This document shows positions 8,264 to 13,474 of a DNA stretch of 13,474 bases, piece by piece. A model generated the notes under the pieces. The model ran no database searches and was not told the origin of the DNA. It saw only the letters and a program-made list of their open reading frames with translations. Source of the stretch: an uncultured Clostridia bacterium (GTDB taxonomy: Bacteria > Bacillota > Clostridia > TANB77 > CAG-508). How positions within the stretch are numbered: the first letter of the stretch is position 1; each line of letters begins with the position of its first letter. The stretch lies in NCBI GenBank assembly GCA_947629805.1, contig CANRFE010000024.1:1-13474 (forward strand), given 5' to 3'. The position numbers and the translations under genes were made by a program.

Positions 8264-8293
8264 ATTATAAAACATTTGTTTTTTTGTTGTCAA
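8264..8293 (-). promoter_or_regulatory. Consensus promoter for dinB with very short leader
   Basis: On the minus strand a perfect TTGACA (8288-8293) and perfect TATAAT (8264-8269) have an 18-base spacer. Transcription should begin near 8257, leaving only about 11 bases before the ATG at 8246, so the mRNA would start at or within its Shine-Dalgarno sequence. Confidence 0.75.
8269..8282. promoter_or_regulatory. Degenerate LexA (SOS) box-like palindrome in the dinB promoter
   Basis: AAAACA-TT-TGTTTT sits between the dinB -10 and -35 elements. It matches the central AAC-N4-GTT of the Gram-positive LexA consensus GAAC-N4-GTTC but has A and T in place of the outer G and C. Family knowledge (Y-family polymerases are often SOS-controlled) makes it plausible; the match alone is weak. 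Confidence 0.35.
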
Positions 8294-8296
8294 GTC

Positions 8297-8325
8297 TTTA
8301 CATTTCTATGAAATTACGATAAAAT
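8297..8325 (+). promoter_or_regulatory. Sigma-A-like promoter for tsaE
   Basis: TTTACA (8297-8302) and TAAAAT (8320-8325) are 17 bases apart, with the start codon at 8349. It is back to back with the dinB promoter; the two -35 elements are three bases apart. Confidence 0.65.
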
Positions 8326-8348
8326 GAAGAAAAATAAAAGGAGTTTTT

Positions 8349-8766
8349 ATGAATACATTCATTTCAAATTCAGAACAAGATACTATAAATTTTGCTAAAG
8401 ATTTTGCTAAAACCCTAAAAAAAGGAGATATTGTGGTTTTAACAGGAGAACTTCGGATGTGGCAAAACAAAATTTACCCAAGGAGTCTTGGCTTATTTCG
8501 GGTTAGAAAAGGAAATTTCTAGTCCTACTTTTACAATTGTAAATGAACATCATAAGAAAAACCTTTCTATTTTCCATTTTGATGTTTACCGCCTAGCCGA
8601 TATAGATGAATTTTATGCCATGGGTGGCGAAGAATATTTTGAAAAAGGTATTTGTATCATTGAATGGGGGGAACAAATAGAAGAAATTTTACCAAAAGGG
8701 TATACGAAAATTACCTTCCACAAATTAGACGAAAAGAAACGAGAATTAAAAATAGAGAAAATGTAA
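8349..8766 (+). CDS. tsaE: tRNA t6A synthesis ATPase TsaE, frameshifted (+1) in Walker A
   Basis: TsaE is the ATPase that, with TsaB and TsaD, makes the t6A base next to the anticodon of ANN-decoding tRNAs. The ATG at 8349 has AAAGGAG six bases upstream. The first 35 codons match TsaE up to TGEL of the Walker A loop. The next bases are then out of frame: skipping one base at 8454 gives GELGCGKT (33-40) followed by SSPTFTIVNEH, HFDVYRL and IEWGEQ, ending at 8766. Restored length is 138 residues, normal for the family. Without the shift, translation stops at 8520-8522 after 57 residues and yields no functional P-loop. The downstream frame is fully conserved, so the gene is either decoded by +1 frameshifting, very recently mutated, or affected by a sequencing error. 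It ends in its own terminator. Confidence 0.85.
8444..8457 (+). other. Candidate +1 frameshift site in tsaE
   Basis: AGGAG (8444-8448), two bases, then CTT (8451-8453) and CGG (8454-8456). Reading CTT, skipping C8454 and continuing with GGA restores the TsaE P-loop. The arrangement (Shine-Dalgarno-like stretch, short gap, CTT, poorly used A-site codon) resembles the prfB +1 element. A tRNA-Leu with anticodon GAG could re-pair on TTC. Confidence 0.45.
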
Positions 8767-8785
8767 TTTCTACATTTTCTTTTTT
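8756..8785 (+). terminator. Intrinsic terminator of tsaE
   Basis: A perfect 10-bp stem (AGAAAATGTA, 8756-8765, with 8771-8780) and five-base loop, followed by a run of T. The tsaE TAA stop overlaps the left arm and loop. It separates tsaE from the tsaB unit. Confidence 0.8.
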
Positions 8786-8801
8786 GTCATCCTTTTGTCA
8801 T
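8782..8801 (+). repeat. Short direct repeat upstream of the tsaB promoter
   Basis: TTTTGTCAT occurs at 8782-8790 and 8793-8801, an 11-base period, about one helical turn. It could be a chance AT-rich repeat or part of a regulatory site. Confidence 0.3.
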
Positions 8802-8803
8802 AT

Positions 8804-8841
8804 ATTTGTAAACATTTATTTTGCAAAAACAGTTTACAAAT
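8804..8841. promoter_or_regulatory. BirA (biotin repressor) operator-like inverted repeat
   Basis: A perfect 10-bp inverted repeat, ATTTGTAAAC (8804-8813) and GTTTACAAAT (8832-8841), with an 18-base gap. The half-site TTGTAAAC and this exact gap match the well-known E. coli bio operator (TTGTAAACC-N16-GGTTTACAA). The right arm covers the tsaB -35 element, as expected for a repressor site. That BirA acts here is inference; no biotin gene is in the window. Confidence 0.5.
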
Positions 8842-8861
8842 TTTGTTCCTTCATATAGAAT
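8833..8861 (+). promoter_or_regulatory. Sigma-A-like promoter for tsaB-rimI-lon
   Basis: TTTACA (8833-8838) and TAGAAT (8856-8861) have a 17-base spacer, about 40 bases before the tsaB start. The -35 lies within the BirA-like operator. Confidence 0.65.
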
Positions 8862-8901
8862 AAAGTAGAAAAATAAGATAAAAAAGAAGGAAAAGAAAAA
8901 A

Positions 8902-9616
8902 GTGAAAATTTTAGCTATTGATACCTCTTCTAAAGTATGCTCTGTTGCTATTTTAGAAGATACGCAAACAATAATTGAAAAACATTCAGAAAAAGAAACC
9001 ACGCATTCGGAAAACTTAATGCCTTTTGTAGATAGTCTCTTAAAAATGACAAAACTAACCTTAGCAGATTTTGACTTGTTTGCTTGTTGTATAGGCCCTG
9101 GTTCTTTTACTGGTGTTCGTATTGGTGTTGCTACCATGAAAGCCTTTTGTGATGTTACCAAAAAGCAAGTGGCTTCTGTTAGTTCTTTAGAAAGTTTAGC
9201 CTATAATACTTTAGATTCACATTATACAGAGGATGCTTCTTTTGTACTAAGTATGATTGATGCTAAAAATGACAACGTGTATTATGGTCTATTTCAAAGA
9301 AAAGAAAACACTTTTTCTTTAATAGAAGAATTAGGAGCTAAAGAAATTCATACCGTAATAGACCTTCTCAAGAAATATCACACCTCTCCTATTTTATTTG
9401 TAGGAGACGGAAGTAAAACCCATCAATATCTTTTACAACAATCTTTTTCTCGTGCTACTTTTGTAGAAGAAAAATATAATAAACAAACTGCAAGCAATAT
9501 TGGAAAAGCAGGCTATTACCATTTTCTACAAGGAAATGTACGGTGATTCCAATTTTCTTACTCCCCTTTACCTAAGAAAATCTCAAGCAGAACGTGCTTT
9601 AGAAGGAGAAAAATAA
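8902..9616 (+). CDS. tsaB: tRNA t6A synthesis protein TsaB, C-terminal +1 frameshift
   Basis: TsaB is the inactive paralog of TsaD that scaffolds the t6A-synthesis complex. Hallmarks are MKILAIDTSS at the N-terminus, THSENLMP (about 35-42) and IGPGSFTGVRIG (about 64-75). The start is a GTG with AGAAGG eleven bases upstream. The zero frame ends at TGA 9544-9546 after 214 residues. Skipping one base at CGG (9541-9543) opens 24 more codons, with TPLYLRKSQAER, the conserved end of TsaB proteins, and a stop at 9614-9616, one base before the rimI start. Restored length is about 237 residues, normal for the family. Without the shift the protein lacks this tail and translational coupling to rimI is lost. 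Identity is certain; whether the shift is programmed, mutational or an artefact is open. Confidence 0.88.
9530..9546 (+). other. Candidate +1 frameshift site in tsaB
   Basis: AAGGA (9530-9534), then AAT, GTA (9538-9540), CGG (9541-9543) and TGA (9544-9546). Skipping C9541 gives GGT-GAT and the conserved C-terminus. Alternatively, a shift of the CGG-bound tRNA at the TGA gives CGG then GAT. It shares the CGG codon and short-spaced Shine-Dalgarno-like element with the tsaE site. Unlike tsaE, the tRNA on GTA cannot re-pair well after slipping. Confidence 0.4.
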
Positions 9617-9617
9617 A

Positions 9618-10079
9618 ATGGATTTAACAAAAGTTACCATACATTCTATGCAACTTGGCGATTTAGAACAAATAAAAGAAATTTTACAAACCGATTTTGA
9701 TGATTTATGGAATTTTGAAATATTTCAGGAAGAACTTGGCAATACTAATTCTAGTTATTTTGTTTTACGTTATGAAGATGAAATTGTTTGTTTTGGCGGT
9801 ATTAAAATTATTTTTGATGAAGCAACTTTAATGAATCTTGTAACCAAAAAAGACAAAAGGCACCAAGGCTTCGCCAAACTTGTTTTGAATGAATTATTTA
9901 CTGTTGCAAAACAAAAACATTGTTCTTCTATGACATTAGAAGTAAGGCAAAAAAATACTTATGCGATTGCTTTATATCAACAATTTGGCTTCCAAGAAGT
10001 TGGCAGAAGAAAAAATTACTATTCTAATGGGGATACTGCTATTTTAATGACCTGTCAGTTTCCCGAAAAAAAAGAATGA
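9618..10079 (+). CDS. rimI: GNAT acetyltransferase, RimI-like
   Basis: A 153-residue GNAT-fold acetyltransferase. The acetyl-CoA-binding motif R-H-Q-G-F-A (about residues 81-86, RxxGxA type) lies in the middle, followed by MTLEVRQKNTYAIALYQQFGF, the RimI-type signature. RimI acetylates the N-terminus of ribosomal protein S18 and often sits in the tsaE-tsaB operon, as here. The start has GAAGGAG nine bases upstream and lies one base after the restored tsaB stop. The stop overlaps an upstream in-frame ATG of the next gene. The true substrate is not proven; other RimI-like enzymes act on different N-termini. Confidence 0.88.
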   Translation: MDLTKVTIHSMQLGDLEQIKEILQTDFDDLWNFEIFQEELGNTNSSYFVLRYEDEIVCFGGIKIIFDEATLMNLVTKKDKRHQGFAKLVLNELFTVAKQKHCSSMTLEVRQKNTYAIALYQQFGFQEVGRRKNYYSNGDTAILMTCQFPEKKE

Positions 10080-10099
10080 AAATAAAAGGAGAAAAACAA

Positions 10100-12481
10100 A
10101 TGAAGAAAAAGAATGAACTTTCCTACCAAGATTTAAGAGTAGTCTGTAACCCAGAAGTTTTTACTTTTGAAGATACTTCTGAATTAGAAAGCATTAATAC
10201 AGGAATTGGACAAGAGCGTGGTATTAAAGCTTTAGAATTTGGAATTAATGTAGATATTAAAGGCTACAACTTATACTTAGAAGGTCCTAGTGGTGTTGGA
10301 AAAACCATGTATGCCAAAAATTATTTAGATACTATTTCCAAAAAGAAAAAAGTACCAAATGACTGGTGCTATATTTACAATTTTTCTAACCCTAATGAAC
10401 CAATTGCTATTTCTTTTCCTGCTGGACAAGGAAAAGAATTTAAAGAAACCATGGATGCTTTTATAAAAGATATTCGAAAGGATATTAAAAGCACTTTTAA
10501 TAATGATGATTTCGAAAAAGAAAAAACTTTAATTAGACAAGACTTTGAAGAAAAAAGAGCTTCTTTATTAGAAAAATTAAATAAAGAATCCGAAAAATAT
10601 GGTTTTCAAGTAAAATCCGCACAAAATGGTATTTATATGATGCCTATTTTAAACGGTAAAACTATTGAAGAAGAAGAATTTGATAAACTAGATGAAGAAA
10701 TAAAAAAGCAATACGAAGAAAAATCTTCTATTGTACAAGAACAAATTATGCAAGCAATTGGGCAAATTAAGGAACTGGAACGTGCTTCCGATAGGCGTTT
10801 AGAAGAGTGGCAGTCCAACATTGCCCTACTTACAGTAAATTCCCATATTAATTATATTAAAAGCAAATATAAAAGAAATAAAAAAGTAAATCAATTTTTG
10901 AATGATGTAAAACAAGATATTTTGAAAAATATTTCTGTTTTCACTGCAAAAGAAGAAGAAAAACAGTTCATGCCTAATGGTCCAAGACCAGAAATGCCAA
11001 AACCTTGGCTTAATTATCGTGTAAATTTGTTTGTAGACAATAGTTCTTTAGAAGGTGCTCCTGTTATTATGGATTCGAACTATTCTTACCACAATATCTT
11101 TGGAAAATTGGAATATGAAAACTATTATGGCTCCTTAAAAACCGATTACACCATGTTAAAACCAGGCTTACTTCATATTGCTAATGGCGGTTATATTATT
11201 TTTCAAGCCAAAGATTTACTTGCCAATGGAATTTGCTATGAAGCCTTAAAAAAAGCACTTCGTATTAAAGAACTTTCTATTGAAAATACAGCAGACCAAC
11301 GTTCTGCTATGGTTATGATTTCCTTAAAACCAGAACCTATTCCTTTAGATGTAAAAGTCATTATGGTTGGAAACGATGCTATTTATCAATCGCTTCTTGC
11401 TATGGATAGTGATTTTCGAAAATTATTTAAGGTAAAAGTAGAATTTGCAGAAGATGCCCCTATTACTCCAGAAAATATGAATAAACTTGCTAGATTTGTG
11501 CATAGTTTCTGTGAGCAAGAAGAACTTCCTCATTTGGATAAAGGTGCTGTTGCTAAAATTGTAGAATATTCTTCTAAACTTTCTGGTGAGCAAGATAAAC
11601 TTTCTACACGCTTTACCGAAATTGCACAAGTAGTTGGAGAAGCTGCCACTTGGGCACAAATGGATAAAAAGAAATTAGTAACTGCCGAATATGTTGACCT
11701 TGCCTTAAAGGAAAGAATTGAAAGAGTAAAAAAATATGACAGTAAGTATATGGAAATGATCCAAGAAAATACTTTGCTTATTGATACTTCTGGTTTTCAA
11801 GTTGGTCAAATTAATGGCCTTACTGTTATGACTATTGGAGATTACACTTTTGGAAAGCCTGTAAAAATTACAGCTAACACCTATATGGGAAAAACAGGTG
11901 TTGTAAATATTGAAAGAGAAGTAGAACTTTCTGGCTCTTCGCATTCAAAAGGTGTTCTTATTTTAAGTGGTTATTTAGGAGAAATGTTCGCCCAAGATAT
12001 TCCTTTATCTTTAACTGCTAGCATTTGTTTTGAGCAATTATACAATGGCGTAGATGGCGATAGTGCATCTAGTACGGAACTTTATGCTATTTTATCTAGT
12101 TTGTCTGGTATTCCTATTAATCAAGCTATAGCTGTTACTGGTTCCGTTAACCAAAAAGGAGAAATTCAGCCAATTGGTGGTGTAAATGATAAAATAGAAG
12201 GCTTTTTCCAAGTATGTAAAATGCGTGGCCTAAATGGTTCTCATGGAGTTATGATTCCAAAACAAAATGTAAGAAATTTAAGCTTGTCTCAAGAAATTAT
12301 AGAAGCTGTTAAAAATAAAAAGTTTCATATTTATGCTATTTCCACTATTGAAGAAGGAATTGAAATTTTAACAGGTGTTCCTGCAGGTAAAAAAGATGTA
12401 AATGGAAACTTTCCTGCTGGTTCTATAAATTACCTAGCACATGAAAAATTAAAGAAATATGCAGAAATCAGTAAAAAATAA
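10100..12481 (+). CDS. Lon-like ATP-dependent protease (AAA_32/Lon C-terminal family)
   Basis: A 793-residue cytoplasmic AAA+ protease of the COG1067 LonB/YcbZ-like group. The P-loop GPSGVGKT is at residues 62-69. A long charged coiled-coil-like insertion follows (about residues 115-275), then GGYIIFQAKDLL, which looks like the Walker B region, and a C-terminal S16 peptidase domain. Catalytic Ser655 lies in DGDSASS and the paired lysine is Lys698 in GGVNDKI, spaced 43 residues as in Lon. I prefer the ATG at 10100 because AAAAGGAG lies at 10084-10091; an in-frame ATG at 10076 overlaps the rimI stop and has no ribosome binding site. It is last in the tsaB-rimI unit. The target proteins are unknown; the family is implicated in protein quality control. 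Confidence 0.9.
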   Translation: MKKKNELSYQDLRVVCNPEVFTFEDTSELESINTGIGQERGIKALEFGINVDIKGYNLYLEGPSGVGKTMYAKNYLDTISKKKKVPNDWCYIYNFSNPNEPIAISFPAGQGKEFKETMDAFIKDIRKDIKSTFNNDDFEKEKTLIRQDFEEKRASLLEKLNKESEKYGFQVKSAQNGIYMMPILNGKTIEEEEFDKLDEEIKKQYEEKSSIVQEQIMQAIGQIKELERASDRRLEEWQSNIALLTVNSHINYIKSKYKRNKKVNQFLNDVKQDILKNISVFTAKEEEKQFMPNGPRPEMPKPWLNYRVNLFVDNSSLEGAPVIMDSNYSYHNIFGKLEYENYYGSLKTDYTMLKPGLLHIANGGYIIFQAKDLLANGICYEALKKALRIKELSIENTADQRSAMVMISLKPEPIPLDVKVIMVGNDAIYQSLLAMDSDFRKLFKVKVEFAEDAPITPENMNKLARFVHSFCEQEELPHLDKGAVAKIVEYSSKLSGEQDKLSTRFTEIAQVVGEAATWAQMDKKKLVTAEYVDLALKERIERVKKYDSKYMEMIQENTLLIDTSGFQVGQINGLTVMTIGDYTFGKPVKITANTYMGKTGVVNIEREVELSGSSHSKGVLILSGYLGEMFAQDIPLSLTASICFEQLYNGVDGDSASSTELYAILSSLSGIPINQAIAVTGSVNQKGEIQPIGGVNDKIEGFFQVCKMRGLNGSHGVMIPKQNVRNLSLSQEIIEAVKNKKFHIYAISTIEEGIEILTGVPAGKKDVNGNFPAGSINYLAHEKLKKYAEISKK

Positions 12482-12515
12482 AAAAAGAATCAAATTGATT
12501 CTTTTTTATTTTTTA
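12481..12515. terminator. Bidirectional terminator between the Lon-like gene and the convergent gene
   Basis: A perfect odd palindrome of 27 bases (AAAAAAGAATCAA arms, single-base centre) begins at the Lon-like stop codon and is flanked by T-rich tails on both strands. It is AT-rich, so the strength is uncertain, but its placement between convergent genes is as expected. The remaining bases to 12597 show nothing recognisable. Confidence 0.6.
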
Positions 12516-12597
12516 CTATTTATCATATCTTGCTATTTTTTGTGCTATTATTATTTTCTCTACTCTTTATTCTTTATTGCTATTAGCGCTTTCAGGG

Positions 12598-13474
12598 TTA
12601 CTGTATATAAAGTGCAAGACGAAAACCAAGATCGCCCGAAGCTTGGTAAACTGCATTATCATCGCGATAATAAACCTGATATCCAAAACTATAAGAACCA
12701 CCTCTTCCGGATCGATACCACTTCTCCCATCTTTCTTCCCCCTCATCTATTACATATGCTTCCATCGTATATTCCTCACAATTTCCTGCTAAATCATATA
12801 TATTTTTGGCTACATCTCCAGTTGCATCGTCATTTGGATAACTTTTTGTTTTACTTATACCTGTTTGGTTAGTTGGTGGCTTCATGTTTGCTTTTGCTGC
12901 TCCTATATATTTGCACATAGTATCCCATTGTACTCCATATACTAATGTACTTACTACACTCTTTGCTTGGTCACTTCCTTCTTTCAAATATTTATTCTTT
13001 GCTAAATATACTGCTCCACTTGTCCCTATATCATCCATATCGTCTCCCCATGGCACATAATTATAGGGCCATACTCCTGCTTTACTTACTACGTCTTGGG
13101 CTGCAGTTTCTTCTGTTCTTGGACTTGTATCTCCACTAGCATCATTTATTCCTGCTTCATATCTTCCTATATAAAAACCCCCATACTGAATCACACTATT
13201 ATACATATTGTCATAGTCTGTTTGTTCTTCTGCATATCGATGTCCTTCTTTTGATGGTTCATATTTATCTGAAGGTAATGTAGTTGGTGTACCACCTGAA
13301 AAATTTGATCTCTTAAAATATGCTTCTTTTTCTGCTTCTGTTGCTCCCTCTACTGGTATCCATACAAATTGATTTCCACTTTCTGTTCCTGTTGCATTTA
13401 TATTATCGTCTTTTTTGTCGGATATTACTAGTCCATCTTCGTAGCTTCCTCCCATATAGTAATATCCTGTTGGT
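12598..13474 (-). CDS. FGE/C-type-lectin-fold protein, possible retroelement-diversified surface protein (partial)
   Basis: The 3' part (at least 291 residues) of a gene whose start is beyond the right edge. The open frame runs to the last base, so the ATG at 13455 is probably internal. Markers of the formylglycine-generating-enzyme/SUMF1 fold, a C-type-lectin relative: NQFVWIPVEG near the N-terminal side, YIGRYEA, VPWGDD, IYDLAGNCEEYT, then RGGS...GFRLAL at the C-terminus. Similar proteins in gut Clostridia often carry an N-terminal type IV-pilin-like or signal segment, which would be outside the window. The segment between RGGS and GFR is rich in Tyr, Asp and Ser and resembles variable regions of diversity-generating retroelement targets. 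FGE catalytic cysteines are not evident, so an enzyme role is unlikely. It converges on the Lon-like gene. Fold is fairly sure; function inferred. Confidence 0.75.
   Translation of the reverse strand, partial: PTGYYYMGGSYEDGLVISDKKDDNINATGTESGNQFVWIPVEGATEAEKEAYFKRSNFSGGTPTTLPSDKYEPSKEGHRYAEEQTDYDNMYNSVIQYGGFYIGRYEAGINDASGDTSPRTEETAAQDVVSKAGVWPYNYVPWGDDMDDIGTSGAVYLAKNKYLKEGSDQAKSVVSTLVYGVQWDTMCKYIGAAKANMKPPTNQTGISKTKSYPNDDATGDVAKNIYDLAGNCEEYTMEAYVIDEGEERWEKWYRSGRGGSYSFGYQVYYRDDNAVYQASGDLGFRLALYIQ
12628..12705 (-). other. Candidate variable region of the FGE-fold protein
   Basis: This segment encodes RGGS, a run with alternating Tyr, Gln, Val, Asp and Ser codons mostly ending in T or C, then the residues before GFR. 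It ends just before the conserved GFRLAL and the stop codon, the usual place of a diversity-generating retroelement variable region. It looks richer in G and C than its surroundings. No matching template repeat or reverse transcriptase is in the window. Confidence 0.35.

Noticed and set aside
8787..9161. Minus-strand frame across the tsaB promoter and 5' end
   Set aside because: It is antisense to a clear tsaB and runs through its promoter and operator. Its product is Phe/Lys-rich with no recognisable motif.
8454..9543. CGG reassigned to another amino acid or genome-wide skipped codon
   Set aside because: CGG at 428-430 aligns with AGA of the paralog and is decoded in frame, so a general reassignment or skip is not supported. 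Both breaks need a frame change, not a different residue.
10076..10099. Start of the Lon-like protein at the ATG overlapping the rimI stop
   Set aside because: No ribosome binding site precedes it, whereas AAAAGGAG is well placed before the ATG at 10100.
12459..12872. Plus-strand frame of 137 codons after the Lon-like gene
   Set aside because: It lies antisense to the FGE-fold gene, overlaps the terminator, has no ribosome binding site and reads as low-complexity hydrophobic sequence.
1..13474. CRISPR array, tRNA or rRNA gene, insertion sequence, riboswitch or phage genes
   Set aside because: I saw no regularly spaced repeats, no cloverleaf or rRNA-like segments, no transposase or integrase motifs, and no leader longer than about 150 bases.

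Overview
The window is AT-rich, densely packed bacterial DNA. Strong AGGAGG-type ribosome binding sites, sigma-A-like promoters with 17-18 base spacers, and the gene families present all suggest a low-GC Bacillota, probably an uncultured clostridial gut lineage. The genus cannot be read from the sequence.

Layout. (1) Bases 1-700 hold two tandem paralogous ~95-residue proteins of unknown function; each ends inside its own terminator hairpin, and the second has its own promoter. (2) Bases 692-8246, minus strand, hold mostly single-gene units: alpha-glucan phosphorylase (glgP), a major facilitator transporter, DprA, FolD, a 75-residue cysteine-flanked membrane protein and a Y-family DNA polymerase with a clamp-binding motif. 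(3) Bases 8259-8348 are a divergent promoter region between dinB and tsaE. (4) Bases 8349-12481, plus strand, hold tsaE with its own terminator, then a tsaB-rimI-Lon-like protease operon. The operon promoter is overlapped by an inverted repeat resembling a biotin-repressor (BirA) operator. (5) Bases 12598-13474, minus strand, hold the 3' part of a formylglycine-generating-enzyme/C-type-lectin-fold protein whose C-terminus resembles diversity-generating retroelement targets.

The most unusual signal is in the tRNA t6A-modification genes. tsaE is broken by a +1 shift inside its Walker A motif, and tsaB by a +1 shift near its C-terminus. Both shifts fall exactly at CGG, a codon I found in frame only once elsewhere in the window. 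Both are preceded by a Shine-Dalgarno-like stretch 2-3 bases before the P-site codon, as in the prfB frameshift element. In both genes the downstream frame is well preserved. This could be programmed +1 frameshifting of t6A synthesis genes, or two sequencing errors or mutations; the sequence alone cannot decide.

How the genes may work together: TsaE and TsaB act with TsaD (not in the window) to make t6A on ANN-decoding tRNAs, and RimI is the usual operon partner. DprA and the Y-family polymerase serve DNA uptake and damage tolerance, FolD one-carbon metabolism, and GlgP glycogen or maltodextrin breakdown. No tRNA, rRNA, CRISPR array, insertion sequence or retroelement reverse transcriptase was seen. 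No gene-free stretch exceeds about 150 bases.
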